The notes: a model not told the origin generated them from the sequence alone. A stretch of 64,000 bases of DNA from Glycine soja (GCF_004193775.1 NC_041008.1:8262731-8326730); one strand, 5' to 3'. Counted from the first letter of the stretch, positions 1 to 12,790 are shown. Program-made: numbers and translations.

Positions 1-2
1 CA

Positions 3-83
3 GCTCATGCAAATCAAGTGATGGACCGCTTGTCAGACAAGGCCTATGCACTTGGTAGAGGTACCTTACTATGGAATTTATGA
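3..83 (+). other. possible 3' end of an upstream exon
   Basis: The third forward frame is open from the window edge to a TGA at 81-83. It reads as a polar, helix-like peptide (AHANQVMDRLSDKAYALGRG) unlike the low-complexity translations around it. A GT at 62-63 after AGAG could be a splice donor, so the true exon may end at 61. I do not recognise the family. The rest of the gene would lie outside the window, and the stretch is too short to be confident it is coding. Confidence 0.2.
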
Positions 84-320
84 CTGCATAACGACCAAGG
101 ACTTTGTTCCTTCTTTCATGTTTCGTTTTTAAGTGAATTCTTTATTATTTCTTAAAATTTATTTGAAATTATCACTTATACGAGTACTCCAACTTAACTA
201 AAAAGATTGAATTTAAATTTTAAATAATTGTCTTAAATACTCACATAAAATTTTTTGTTACTCACACATCCCAAAGTGATATTTGACTCAAACATAACTA
301 TTTTTTTTTTATTGTTTTTG

Positions 321-525
321 TTGGAAATAATCTAAGTTTTATATCGATTAAAAGTAATCTCACATTAGAATATATAAGTGAGGAACAATCCTCATTCCTT
401 GAACTTGCTTTTGGAGTTGAGTTAGACTTCTCACACTATTCAGTCTGAGGGTGAAAGTTGTCCCTCACTTATTTATTCTAATGTTAGATTACTTTTTTCC
501 GATGTGAAACTTAGATTATTTCCAA
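321..525. repeat. foldback (MITE-like) inverted repeat
   Basis: The two ends are inverted copies of each other. The outer 19 bases (TTGGAAATAATCTAAGTTT) are identical and the arms continue for about 68 bp at roughly 88 percent identity (8 mismatches by eye), with a loop of about 70 bp between them. There is no coding capacity. The structure fits a small non-autonomous foldback or MITE element. No clear target-site duplication was found, so the superfamily is not assigned. Confidence 0.7.
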
Positions 526-1425
526 TAGTCTTAAATAGTCACATGAAAAATTTTGAAATCATGACATAAATCTCACCTCTATTGGATAAATCTTAGTTAT
601 ATAAGGTGGTGATATTTAGATATGTCCTCAAATTACAAATACACCCTTAATATCTCTTTTCTTTATCTTTCTTCTCACATTTACATATATAACTAATCAT
701 GGCAATCATTTATCTCTCTCTTCTTGTTAGATCTGAAAAAAATATTGTTTTGTCCAATGCTAAGCCCTAACAAATTAGGCCTGATAGAATCAGACCAATT
801 TGACTCACACGATTGAGCTAGATAGATCAGGTCGGCCACATGAAGTGTAAGCACAAAAATAATATTGGACAAATTAGGTTAGTAATTTTCCAAATGTTAC
901 TTTTTAAAAAAATTATATAAGTTGAGACAAAAAAAAAGTGTGCTAATTTGGCTTAGTCCATCGAGCCAATAAATATGTAGTCCATAAAGAATTTAGCTTG
1001 GTCTTTGTTTGATCTACTTTTCACACCTTGACCTGTCAAGTTAGACAACTTATTCTGTTACCTCTACTTCCTATTTCTCAAGGTGTAGACACTTATGAAA
1101 TCTCCAATAATAATTTCCCTAAAATTTAAATATCATTACGTAATTTTAATTAACAAAAAAATGTGATAGAGTGTAGAATAAGTTACAAATATAATTTCTC
1201 GATCGAGACAAAATATAAGTGTGGGCATGCAATGGCCAATCATGAATGCGAATGGAAACGTCACGTTACTGGCATGTGGTAGAGCTGGACTATTACTGAG
1301 AGAGAAGGTAACTTGTGAGGTTGCAATAAACAACTCTCTCCTAACCCTCCAACTGCACATTAAATACTTTTCGTCTTTTGCATTGTGAAATAAAGATTAT
1401 CATTTATTCGCATGCAAGCGAGAAC
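526..1425. other. intergenic, upstream of the glycine-rich protein gene
   Basis: AT-rich sequence with no supportable gene. Short open frames here are unconvincing. About 770-1050 contains slightly more complex sequence resembling worn non-coding transposon DNA, without identifiable ends. The last few hundred bases should hold the promoter of the gene that starts at 1538. Confidence 0.5.
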
Positions 1426-1433
1426 TATATAAA
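1426..1433 (+). promoter_or_regulatory. TATA box with adjacent RY-type motifs
   Basis: TATATAAA lies 112 bp before the ATG at 1538, a normal spacing for a plant leader. It is directly followed by ATGCATGCATAC, and a further CATGCA lies just upstream at 1411-1416. CATGCA is the RY/Sph core bound by B3-domain seed regulators, so seed or embryo expression is possible, but this is inference from motifs alone. Confidence 0.6.
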
Positions 1434-1537
1434 TGCATGCATACAAGGTGCAAAAGATCAGAGGGAGTAGTCCTAGTGAGGTGTGTGCATACAATTACTA
1501 GCACATACACACTGTTGTTAAAGATTATAAGATAGTG

Positions 1538-1996
1538 ATGAAGAGGAAATTCATTTCGGTGGTTGTTTTGGGAGTATGTTTGGTGCTGGGAATATCCCAA
1601 TATGTTGATGCAAGAAACTTGGAGGAAAAATCAAAGGAAGAGGTCAAGAAGCCAGAAAATTGCTTAGATGGAGGGTCCATTGGTGGTGTTGGAGGAATTG
1701 GAGATGTGGGTGGAGGTGGTGGTGGTTTAGGAGGTGGCTATGGAGGAGGAGCTGGAGGTGATAGTGGTTTAGGTGGTGGATATGGAGGAGGAGCTGGAAG
1801 TGGTGGAGTGGGAGGACTTGGAGGTGGTAGTGGTCTAGGTGGTGGAATTGGGGGAGGCATTTACAAAGGAATTGGAATTGGAGGAGGCATTTACAAAGGA
1901 ATTGGATTTGGAGGGGTTGGAGGTGGTGTAGGTGCTATTGGTGGTATTGGTGGTGTCATTGGTGGTTTCAAGCATGTTGAAGCCAACAAGCCTTGA
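1538..1996 (+). CDS. secreted glycine-rich protein
   Basis: An intronless gene encoding 152 residues. I chose the ATG at 1538 because it is the first ATG after the TATA box; the GTG just before it is not a plausible start. Residues 1-25 form a signal peptide (basic MKRK, then a hydrophobic VVVLGVCLVLG core, probable cleavage after YVDA). A short charged segment follows (about 26-42: RNLEEKSKEEVKKPENC). The rest, to about residue 142, is glycine-rich with GGGYGGGAG, GLGGG and GGIGG units. The octamer IYKGIG occurs twice in a tandem GGGIYKGIG duplication near residues 107-121. The tail GGFKHVEANKP is non-repetitive. Such proteins are generally cell-wall or extracellular structural proteins; the exact role cannot be read from sequence. 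No zinc finger, RNA-binding or oleosin domain is visible, so this is not a GRP of those classes. Confidence 0.88.
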   Translation: MKRKFISVVVLGVCLVLGISQYVDARNLEEKSKEEVKKPENCLDGGSIGGVGGIGDVGGGGGGLGGGYGGGAGGDSGLGGGYGGGAGSGGVGGLGGGSGLGGGIGGGIYKGIGIGGGIYKGIGFGGVGGGVGAIGGIGGVIGGFKHVEANKP

Positions 1997-3280
1997 AAAA
2001 TCAATTGAGTTAATTACGTACGTACGTTCAATAATTCCAGATTTGTGATGATAATTACTAAGATTAGTGTTTCATTTTCACAGTTATGGTTTGCTATTGT
2101 TAATTTGTTTTCTTTCTAATGTCGTTTTGTACCCCACAAATTTAAATAAGTTCAAGTATGTACTAGATGCATGCTTCATTTTGCGTTCATTTAATGTAAA
2201 AGATATATCCCAGAAATACGGGTATACCCGTGTCGTTCTACATCATTGTGTTATATATATGCCATATTTTACGGGTTGTAATTGGATTCATGAATTATAG
2301 TTACTAAATATATGAGAATATGCATTTATATCTTTGACTCTTTGTTTGTATCTTTAGAATGCTTGAGTTGCGGCTATAGTTTTTGAAACATATATCATAC
2401 CACTACAAACCTGCGTGAGATGATCCAAATTCTGTAGTTTGTGTGTATCTAGTTAATTTACTTCACGTCATCTAGTTTTTTCACAAATAAGAGATATATA
2501 TCCGACAGAAAAGAGATGCGGTTTGAGAATGAAGTACAATATATATTACTCTGACTTTAATTAAAATGCACAAGTGTTACTACTTTAAATATATATACAT
2601 GACGGATCAGATATAACACGATGGTTAGGTACAAGAGGTGCAACACAAATTCTAACATACCAACTACAACTAATTAAATGCTAACTAAATTACAGCTACA
2701 TGTGCATGATCACCGCTTGGATCACATGGGTTTTTTTATGGGCTGCATGAATATATTAGTTTAAACATGAAATAATATCTTTTCACTTTTTTTTTATATT
2801 ATTATAATTGAATAATTTTATTGAAACCTTTGCTATCACCTATGCTGAGCAGAAGGCGTGGAATATCGAGTACAAACAAGGCTAAAGCAGCTTTTGTATC
2901 CCAAAAAACAGAACGTAATAGCTGCAGCCCCCTAAACATAAAAAAAGAAGCACCTATAATACTGTTTCACCCTTATAAAAATAGTAATTAAAATACTAAA
3001 AGCAAATAGAATGTAATATATAGAATAACAGAGCACTTTGCAGTTTGCACTGGACAACATAACAGTCAGTCATTCAGTCACTACAAATATTCAAATTTTA
3101 TCTCAAAATAAATTTAATCTGCAGAACTATCAGAGGCGTTATTGCACCCGTCTGAAGACACACTTGAATTATTCAATAGGAGAATTTGAAGAATTCTCCA
3201 ACAAATTTATCCTTTGTTAACATCAAAAATTTATAATTCTCCCAAAATAGGCAATTTTTAAAAAATTCCTCATTTTTCAT
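1997..3280. other. 3' flank of the glycine-rich protein gene and intergenic DNA
   Basis: Probable 3' UTR for the first 100-300 bp, then AT-rich DNA. A 77-codon open frame at 2067-2300 has no recognisable domain and is best read as chance. Nothing else is supported. Confidence 0.4.
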
Positions 3281-3319
3281 CTTGCCGTCCTCAACCACAT
3301 CTTTTGTCACTATATTCTT

Positions 3320-3604
3320 TCATTTTTTCAGTGACTTAATAACTGATTGGTGCGACGGAGATGGCGACGGGAAAAAGCAAGTCTGCACGATGGTTGACAA
3401 GGTTGAGTCATTCAAGCTTGAGTTCCCGTGTTGTGTCTTCCACTCAATGAACGTCTCATTCATTGCATAGTCATCAACATCATGAAGAACCTTTGTTGCG
3501 TCGTCATTGTCGTCAATGTCATCAATTTCCGCAAGGATCTTGACCATGCCAACACCTTCATCGGTGACTAGAAGTGAGTGTGAATGAATCTGATTTCTTA
3601 CCAT
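3320..3604 (-). other. 94-codon ORF of unknown identity in a likely transposon relic
   Basis: The minus strand has an ATG-initiated frame with balanced composition, unlike the poly-K/N/I/F translations around it. It contains an acidic stretch (AEIDDIDDNDDATKV) and an amphipathic segment (YAMNETFIEWKTQHGN). The surrounding 3.15-3.9 kb is less AT-rich than its flanks and has related wording at its two ends (GAATTTGAAGAATTCTC on the left; GGAAATTCTTCATCC on the right), which suggests a small DNA transposon carrying a captured fragment. No family is recognised. It may be a gene fragment or a chance ORF. Confidence 0.3.
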
Positions 3605-3904
3605 AAGATAACTTGAAATTTATTTTGAAGTTTTCAAGATTCGATTTTTGTGGTAAAATTTGTGTTGCAATGTTGGGATTGATGGTTGAAATGTGTGGTA
3701 AAGAGACAAAACATGCTAGGAGAGAGAAGAAAATCACGAGAAACATTTGTTCTGAAATTCAATTATTTGTAAAATTTTATAATCCAAACAAGTTGATTTA
3801 CAATTGATCGAAGTTTAATTGCTTTTAATTAAATTACTCGGCATTTAAAATTCTATGTCATTTGGAAATTCTTCATCCAAACATAACTCTGAACCAGACT
3901 AAGA

Positions 3905-6900
3905 AAAGGAATTTGATTGGATACATCAATCGTAAAATGTCAAAAGAATGGTTCTAAAAAATTATGTTACCACAACATGCCAAAACGAGTCGCTTCAAGC
4001 GGGTTGATCCATTAGTTTGCTATCAATTTGGCAGAGTGAAGTGGAGATCGTGGCCCACCAACCTGTCGTGACTCTTTCCGCCTAACATGCCAGTCTACCT
4101 AGTCAGAGGTGGGATGGGATGAGTTAGTCCACTAGCCCGCAATATTAATGTATAATAATTATATTAATATATGAGTTTACTAAAAAAATAAAAAGATAGG
4201 AAGGATCTTTTAGTTTGATTTATGTTTAATTACTTTGTATTGTTTAAGATTTTACGATTAATTTTAGAGTTTATGACTTTGTATTGTGATTTAACTACTT
4301 GGTAGACTTATTATTGAAGACTATTAGTATTTTGTGTGGTTTAAATACTTTGTGTGATTTAAAATTTTAAGACTAATTTATTATTTTAAATATTTTATAT
4401 TGTCAATTATTTTTTAAGTTTTTATTTTTATAAAAACGGGTCAGTCCATGAGTCCAACTTCAGGCATTATAGAGCTCGTTAAGTCTGAGCGCACCAGTTT
4501 CATCCTTTTTTGGGGGACCAATAACGGGGAGGGCCAAAACAGACCGGACCAGTCCATTTTATCATCCCTATGCCAAAGAGACATCCATTAATATCTTTTC
4601 AACCTTTTTTTAGCTCATCAACCCTCTTTGTTGTATATAATAATAATAATGTGCTGAACCGATGGAAGGGAGAACAACATCTAGGACAATCCAGCTATCC
4701 AAGCATAAAACACACTCTAAACATTTTGAGAAACAAAAACATTATATAACATATGATTTGAAATCCTCACTCGCCAGGTTACAAAAAGCAATATTAGTTT
4801 CAAGCATGTTAAGGATAATATTTCCTCCTGAATAATATATGTCTCTCATTTGTAGGGCTGTGAATAGATAGAATTTTTTAAAAAACTAAACTAAGCCAAA
4901 CCATTTTATAAAAACGGGGTTTACTTCGGCTTTTTCTCAAAACATATCAGATTTTAATTTTTGCGATACGGTTTGATTTAGTTTGGTTTTCTTTTTCACA
5001 CCTATATGTATGTTTCAATTTCCTCAAAATACCGAACAGAATTTATGATTCAGTTCAAATCAAACCATTTTCATAAAATTATTAGTACGTATGCAATAAG
5101 TTCGGGTTTTTTTCCCTAAAAAAGAATCAGATTTCTTTTGGTTCGGTCTAAATTTCCTTTTTACACTCATCTATGGTTCAATTTTTCTAAAAACGGTTGG
5201 TTTTCTGATTATGTTCATTTTGATTTTAAAAACAGTTTGATTCAGTTCAGATTTTTTACACATCCTGTTAAGTTGGTAATTTATCCAACAACAGTCACTA
5301 ACAAATACTTAAGAGGTGTTATACATTTCCAAAACTTCAGAAAGATCCCCAAAACAGTATTATAAAAGAAGTAATTTGGATCTAATTAACGAGAAGTTGT
5401 GTAAAGACCGAGACCTATCCAATTTCAAAACTTACCTTTGACAAAAGCCCTAACTACCCAACAAATAATTCAAGAAACCACAATTACATGAGTCACAACT
5501 CACAATAGCTAGCCTTTTCGAAATATCTAATTCTTAAAAAGAAATATCTACTTTAAAAATGAGAAGCTCTTTTAAAAAAAAAATTGATAAATCCACAACC
5601 TCGCTCATTGAGTACAAACTTGAGTTTTAAGTGGTGAATGAAATATTGAAATAAACTTGTTTCATATTGAAGTCAATAAAGTAAGTTCGATGGATGTATC
5701 GATAAAAAATGAATAGTCTCATCACTTGATTATAAGAAGATGTAATAGAATAAAGTAAATGCATTATTGTTTGTTTGCATAAGTAAACGGAGCTGGCCGG
5801 GGTGCATTAAACTGTAACACGGTCAATAGTGGCCATTGAAAATAATTTTATTATTATCCAATCCTTAATTATTATATAGGATAAGTTTATTAATTTTTAT
5901 AAACTATTATAAGAGTTATATAAATAATAATTTTTTATTAGTTGATAGTATCAAATTATTTTATATTGTCACTCGAAAGATTATTTAATTTCTTATATTT
6001 ATTTTTTGAAATTAACTCATGAATCAAAATTATGATTTATGTGAAATCAAGAATGAATATATATTTTTATTGTAACTCTGGTAGTCGATCTGGTGAATGG
6101 AATTATAACTCTGGTGAACTTAAATGTTGTTCTCATATTTTGTAACTGCATATTAACTATCATTTTTATAATATTTTAAAAAAAACAATATGCCCCTAAA
6201 AAGAAATACACCCCTAATTAATCATATATATAAACTTTTAATTTCTGCTCTTAATTAATCCATATTTAATTAATTCTTTTTTTCGTGTTCCTTATTAATC
6301 ATTACTACATTTTTGCTTGTATATATTTTCCATGTGGCCATGCTGTTTGGCTTCTAAACAAATTATATAAGTTGGAAAAGCCATTGTTGAAAGCAAAATG
6401 TCATTACTTGCCAAAATGTTTCCAACTTTCTGTTTTGTTTTATTTTATATATCTTAAATACGTACACAAGTCAAAATGTTTATAATTATAAAGGTGGGTA
6501 ATCGTTCACTTTTCCCCCTTATTTTGATGATTTTTTGGTGTTGGTGGTCATACGTGTGTTTTGAAGAACTTAGTTGAAAATCACTGCTGAATAAGGTGTC
6601 GTTCCCATCCAAAGTAGAAAACAAATAAAGGCCCCCCTAGAATTTTTTGTCAAAAGAGCAATTAACCCCAATGTTTTTTTTTTCAATGCAAACTATGATA
6701 CTTGTTTTTTTTTTATTAGTGTTTGAAGTATTGGCGTATCATGATCTGCTTTCAGATTGAGGATTAATTAGACTACATATGCACTCTCAAGTCTTAATTG
6801 ATGGTTTTTAGAGAAATGTTTTGCTGCCTTGGACGCGCGAGTGAGTACGTAGCTTTTATGTGGGAGCAAAAAATAATATAATTTTGTGAGACCAGCGAAA

Positions 6901-8760
6901 TATTTTGAGTGGAGCACTGCTTATCCTTCAAATTTTAAACATGACACAAACACTCACTCGACCCTAACCAATGTCATTAGCTGACGTTTGCACTCAAACA
7001 GAATGGAATTAATGGAATGCAATAACATAAGACAGAGATATTTTGTATATTGTGTTTAGACTCTAGAAGTTAACGTCATTATAATATATGTTTTTGTTTT
7101 GCATTTGACAAGAGAACAAATTACTAGCTATCTAGTACATATATATATCTCTTTCTTTTTTAAGATTTGATTGAATATTCAAAAAATAAATTGGATTCCA
7201 TTTTCATATATTAATTTTATGACGAATAATATTATACAAAATTAATTTTAAGCAACTTACATTAAAATTCTTCAGATTTTTTCAACTTACACCTAACACT
7301 CTTCCTTATTTAATATTTGAACAATATTTTTTTATAATGGGTGTCGGTATAATAACATATAAATGAGCGCAAGTATAATGTTTTTAAATTTGAAAAAAAA
7401 ACCTCAAAAATACGAATACTATTTGCTCATAACAAAGAGTGTTTGTTTGTTATGTGATAGTGATTTTGTGTTTTTGTTTTCTATTTTTATCCCATAGTTA
7501 TTTTTTAGAAGGGAATTACACTTGGACATCTTTATCCAGAAATAACTTATTTGTCCAACTACAATATGTAATTCTTAAAGGTTTTCTAGATTAATAATTA
7601 TAGGAAATCAATATAATCTTGAAACTTATGGTTTGGGTATACATAATCCCTTCAAATGTCAAAATTTAGTTAATTTTTACCATCCCCCCCTCCCCCCCAA
7701 AAAAAAGTGACTATGTATAGCAAATGCATCCGCAAGAAGCTAAATCACTTTTCAATTTATTGTAGTTGTAGAAATTTTAATGCCTTTATAAAAAAATTTA
7801 CATATTTCATTTATAGATTAGCATGTTTGCATATTGTGCTTGTGTGTTCCAGGTTCCTAGTACAGTCAATGTCAGTGTAACTTCATTGTCAAGTGTAGTT
7901 GAACCATCATGTCTTAAAATTTATTTGTGAACATGGCCTGACTGATTATGGTAAGTAGGATGCAATCCTTTCTCCATTTTATCACAAGGTTGACATGTTT
8001 GACAATTTCAATCTAATTCAATTGGTCATAGTTATGTGATCACTACCCTTGTAGAATCAATACAAGTGATTAATTGATATTTGCTAAAAAAATATACATA
8101 ACTTGAAGAGATATATAGTAAATAATATATGAGATAAAGAAGTAATAATTTGACAACGAAATTCATTTTGATGGGTGTAGGAGTTGGATGATATAATGTT
8201 AGAGATGGAAAGTAGTGACAAATTTTGTAGCTTCGTCAATGGTGATGGTGACAATGATGTTACTGAAGTGTATGAAAATGATGATGATGACGAAATGGTA
8301 AAACTTAACTATAGAGGTCAATCACTCTCTTGTGCACACTAAGTTGAAATTTGTCCCATGTGTTGGTATTGAAAAACAAACACTTTCATCAACACAAAGA
8401 CTTAATATCATTCATTGAACAAAATACTTAAAAAATAAAATCAACAACCTAAGTAACACAACTATTGCTTTTCCATACAAAACGTATGAACAACACACAT
8501 ATACACAATTAAGAACACTTGGGTAAGACAAGAAAGCACAATCTTTTTCAAGCTTTTAGCCACAACAATAGTCTTACGATGTTTCAGGCTACAAGAATGA
8601 TCATGCTCACAAGTAACATACAATCAATCACATGATAACAAATCATAGAGGAGCCAATCCAACAATCCACGTGCATGGGACACTTATTTACATCACAATT
8701 TGTTTAAGAACATTCAGACTTAAGTACCAAATATCATTCAATAAACATTAATTAAGAAAA
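3905..8760. other. intergenic DNA with worn repeats
   Basis: No supportable gene in about 4.9 kb. Around 3960-4570 there are GC-richer patches (GCGGGTTGATCC, AACGGGTCAGTCC, CAGACCGGACCAG) of the kind left by old hAT-like non-autonomous elements. About 4855-5240 has several imperfect copies of a segment rich in GGTTTGATT/GGTTCAG and runs of T, also repeat-like. A mixed poly-C/poly-A tract lies at 7684-7706. No clear ends or duplications could be fixed. Confidence 0.4.
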
Positions 8761-8769
8761 TTATACATA

Positions 8770-9770
8770 AAACTCAAATGATTTTCCCCGCATTGCTACT
8801 AAAAGAATGAAACTTGAAACAAAAACACCTTTTTATCTCACAATTCGAACTTTTTTTAGAATGATAGATCACCCAGGTTCGGGTCCATACACGATTGCCC
8901 TGTGAAGACTCGCTTGCACTACGGCTCCTGTGGTTTTCCTTAACGAACCCACTACCTATAAGTTGCAATCTTATTCTTTAACTCTTCAACGGACACACAC
9001 TTAGAGTGTCGAGCCTCCAAAGAAATAGTTTACCAATGAAACCTCCCGATCATCCCATATTGATATTTATAAACATGATATAACTAACTTAATCTTCCTT
9101 TTTCCTTCAAAAGTCTTCATCCAAATCTCCCATTTACCACAATCCAGAACTTGCAAAGTAAGAGATATATTGCAAAACTACTCCTTATACAAAGGGCATG
9201 CATGTTCAAAACTACAACACATAACATAGCAACATAGAAGAACACTGAGGCAAACCAAATTGCAAAACGAACATCAATCAAAAGAGCAATATAACAAGCA
9301 AACAATAAAATGGACAATTGAACCAAACTACAACCGTAATAATAAAAAGTGACAAAAGAGTGGAAATACCTTCACCACAAAGGGACTTCTTGGTAGTGAT
9401 GTGTAGATTACATGAGTCACCAAACGTCTAGAAGGATTGCAGATTAGATAAATCCTCACAGGTGCCTTAACCCTGAGCCGCTTGCCATTTGCGTCGCGAA
9501 CCAAGTCTGAACAAACTAAAACTAATGTAAAAACCAAAACATAAGCCTAAGGAGAGATTCAACCTTAAAAACGAGAACTACAATCGATTAACGCATACCC
9601 TTCTCGAGGTTATTCACGTGGTAGGAGGAAAGGGTTAACGTTAGTTGCGGATTTGCCCCGGGAGCTCCTCCAAGTCGGGCTTTCTGGGCTTCATTGCAAC
9701 ATATGTCGCCGTTAGTCACGCCGATGTACAAAAATGGAACAAGAAGTCGCCGCTGCATCTAGAAATAAGA
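8770..9770 (-). pseudogene. gene-like relic, minus strand, unassigned
   Basis: Several exon-like blocks occur on the minus strand with higher GC than the flanks. Block 1 starts at an ATG near 9758 and ends at a donor-like AAGG|GTATGC near 9600. Block 2 (about 9506-9373) follows an acceptor-like TTTGTTCAG and ends at GTGAAG|GTATTT. Joining them keeps the frame through EKDLVRDANGKRLRVKAP and IYLICNPSRRLVTHVIY. A further coding-looking block near 9000-8880 reads VSVEELKNKIAT and then runs into stops. I do not recognise the protein. The stops in the last block, and the lack of a clear continuation, favour a decayed gene or a fragment carried by a transposon over a working gene. Confidence 0.35.
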
Positions 9771-9859
9771 GAGGACCGAAATCTCCTGTTACAATCGATT
9801 GCCCTGAAAAAATCCAAACCGTTTCATTTTTTTATTTTTAAATCGGATGGACGCAGTTG

Positions 9860-12470
9860 ATTATAACATTTTTTAAAAACTTACTTTGAGTGCGAAAGGA
9901 GTTTCACCTTCGCACCCTAGTCTTCGTCTACAATATGAGGCAAACTTGTATTTAATTTTGACCTTTAGGTACCGCAAAGAGTCAAAGTCACAAAAGGCTG
10001 TGTGTGAGTGTGTGCCTGCCCACCAAATTAAAGGCCGGTTTTGCATGGGCGCACGAGAGCTTTCTCGATAATAAATAGAGGTATATCACATATAAAGCTA
10101 ACTATCAATTTGAAGTTTTCAACAAATTCTTTCGGAAAAAAACACTCTATCATAAATTGATGAAGATACAATAATATACACATATGCAAACGCAGATTCA
10201 CTATCTTATAAATTGTCTTTTCTATATATTATTAAAAAAACACTTTTTTCTTCCAATTAGTTGCATCGGTGTAAGCTAGGAGACTTAATTCATGTTTATG
10301 GATCAGAATGCAGTCTGTGTTTCTAGTTAATGGGAGCGAAATCTTACTTTCTATGTCATCATTCCATATATTGGATCGTGCAATCTACTTGGCCATGGAT
10401 ATGTGCACCGTTAATTGCTTATTTTATTCTCCGTGCTCATTTTCTACGATTTTAAGGGGAAAATGTCTGTTACTTACGTGTTTTATTTTGTATTGATATT
10501 GACAAATAAGAAATTTTCTTACGGAAAAGTATGTTTTCTATCTTCTCCACACAATTCCATTAATGGGCGACATTTGGACATTTCCAACTTCAAATTTACG
10601 CGCAATGCAGGGGTGCGGCAAAATTATACATAAAGTTTAGGAGTTGTGTAATTAAAGATCATAAAAATAAAGAGGATGCTTTTTTTAATGGTTTATTTTT
10701 AGAATAATTTAACATGTGTTTGATTCATATTATTTTTTTATAAGGAATATATATTATAATTATTACTAAGATATTCTTATTGTGTTAAATATATTATTAG
10801 TTTTTCGTTGAGAATCACCATTAAAAAAAAAACAAATACCATTTCATGTACGATATAAGGGTGGCACTGATTGAGAATTAAAAGTAGAAAATTTCATATA
10901 ACAAAATTGTAAAACTAAATTGTTTGATTTTAGAAAGGAAAAATGAAAAATTCCTTACCAAAAGTTTAATTGGTGAATTAAAAAAAAAAGAATTTGTTTG
11001 CATGAATATATGTTTGCACACTAGCTATTTTTACATAGTAATTAAGTACGTGTGTAACATGCAGATGATGAAATTGGTGGGTAACGTGAATTAGAGAGTA
11101 GTAAGGTAGTGGATAATGGGAGGATATATCTAAGTTTTTACTCACAAGATGAATTGTTATCACATGGTAATAAAAATTTTCATCCCCTCCTTCCGGGAAT
11201 AAAAAATGAGTTCAATAGTAATTATACATGTTTATTATTTTATCATCCTCAGATCTCCCTTAGTTAGGAAGCCAAATAATGATTGTATTTCAGCGACATC
11301 TTTTTTCCCTGCATAAAAAAATATTTATATTCTGTCATTTGTTTTTAGTTAATCAATAAAAAAACATACTAATGAATATTAATTATTTACCTTGCATATT
11401 AATGAATATGCATTTAGCTTGGAAGGATTTTTCCCAATTCTTTATACATCTCTTTATTAATGAATTCTTGACATTTGAAAAACTATAACACAACTCACAT
11501 AAATAAAATATAAGTTATTGGGAAAATAACATATCAAAGTTATAAGTTATAGTGATTTAGCATTACGTAAATATTCAGTAACTATAGGTATATACTAACA
11601 CGGGTTGATCAGTATAGTTGGTTCGAGTGCTATTAGATTTAAATTTCTTAAATAAAATATAAAATTTAAGTTTTATAGATAAAAAATGATTAAAATGAAA
11701 AAAAACTCATTTAAAATGATTAGTTAGGTTAATTTGCTGGAAAATTTAATAAAAAACATCAATAAATATTTTTTACTGATATCATAATATCTCAAAAATA
11801 ATTTTGTGGGTGTAATTCTCATCTATTATTAATTAGTATAAATATTTTCTACTCTTAATTAATTATAAATTAATGTAGGCTTGGTTTTTAAAATAGTTAT
11901 TGTAAAATTGATCGATTCCAGTATTTTTTTATTAGGGAAAAAAAATAAAACAAACAAACAGGAGCTGCAACGGTGTTGGGAACTAATCCCATAGCATCCG
12001 ATAACAAAACATTTGGCATCAAAAGATTATGTGCTTTCAGGCATAAAAAGTTTTATGTAAATTCTTGAGTTTAAAGATTATGTGCGTTGTCAGCAAATTT
12101 TTTTATATGGTTAACTAATCAAAAGTGACTATTAATATTACTTTTAATATGGTTATTGTAAAAATCATTAAAATTATCATACTACTTATAATTAAATTAT
12201 AGTATAGAATTTTTTACACTTTCTTCATTTATAGATTTTTTACTCAAAATTCCTCACACTCTTAGAAACTATTTAATCATGCATTAATAATATTTAGCTA
12301 ATGTGTTTTAGGTTAAGCTAAACAAATTATTTATTCATCCACTTCATAATTGTTAATTATATATTAAGAAAACCATTTATTCTTTGAATGTCATGTCAGT
12401 AATTCGGCTTACATGTCACTTAATGCTGGAGCCAACTTTAATCATATGTAATACATTTAATATCTCCAAT
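9860..12470. other. intergenic AT-rich DNA
   Basis: No supportable gene. Open frames of 60-72 codons near 9886-10633 and 10978-11163 are low in information and are not conserved-looking. No repeat with definable ends was found. Confidence 0.4.
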
Positions 12471-12479
12471 TTACACTTC

Positions 12480-12790
12480 TGTTGGTCCATTTGTTTGATT
12501 GGAACACGATGAATGATTGAGGCTGAGGAAAGGATGTGAAAAATTAATATATTATTGAAGATACCCACCAAATTAATACTCACTTGCGTTTCCAATTTGA
12601 ATAATGTATAGTTTTCACTTTTGGTGTGTTGAACATACCCCTATATCTTCTTTGAATCTTGGCCAACTGAGGGAGGCTTATTTGGTAGTTTGAAGACATA
12701 CTCAAATCTCAATTTGTTTCTTTGTGGGAGGCTTTCCATAATTAAGATTCTCCATGCTCATGGTTTCTCTTTGATGACAATAACAATATA
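12480..12790. repeat. diverged duplicate block, copy A
   Basis: This stretch aligns by eye with 23260-23560. Shared words include AATATATTATTGAAGAT and GAGGGAGGCTTATTTGGTA/CAGGGAGGCTTATTTGGTA, in the same order and at similar spacing, with a CTTCTTTGAAT/CTTCCTTCAAT segment just before the second word. It is non-coding. The two copies are in direct orientation and clearly diverged. Confidence 0.6.

Noticed and set aside
1535..1537. GTG start for the glycine-rich protein
   Set aside because: Plant nuclear genes initiate at ATG; the ATG at 1538 follows immediately and begins a normal signal peptide.
8160..8310. Acidic GATGATGATGACGAA segment as a coding exon
   Set aside because: The frame is short and interrupted, and no splice sites or family were seen.
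11612..11640. GGTTCGAGTGC word resembling a tRNA T-arm
   Set aside because: No A-box, acceptor stem or cloverleaf can be formed around it; no tRNA or rRNA gene was found anywhere in the window.
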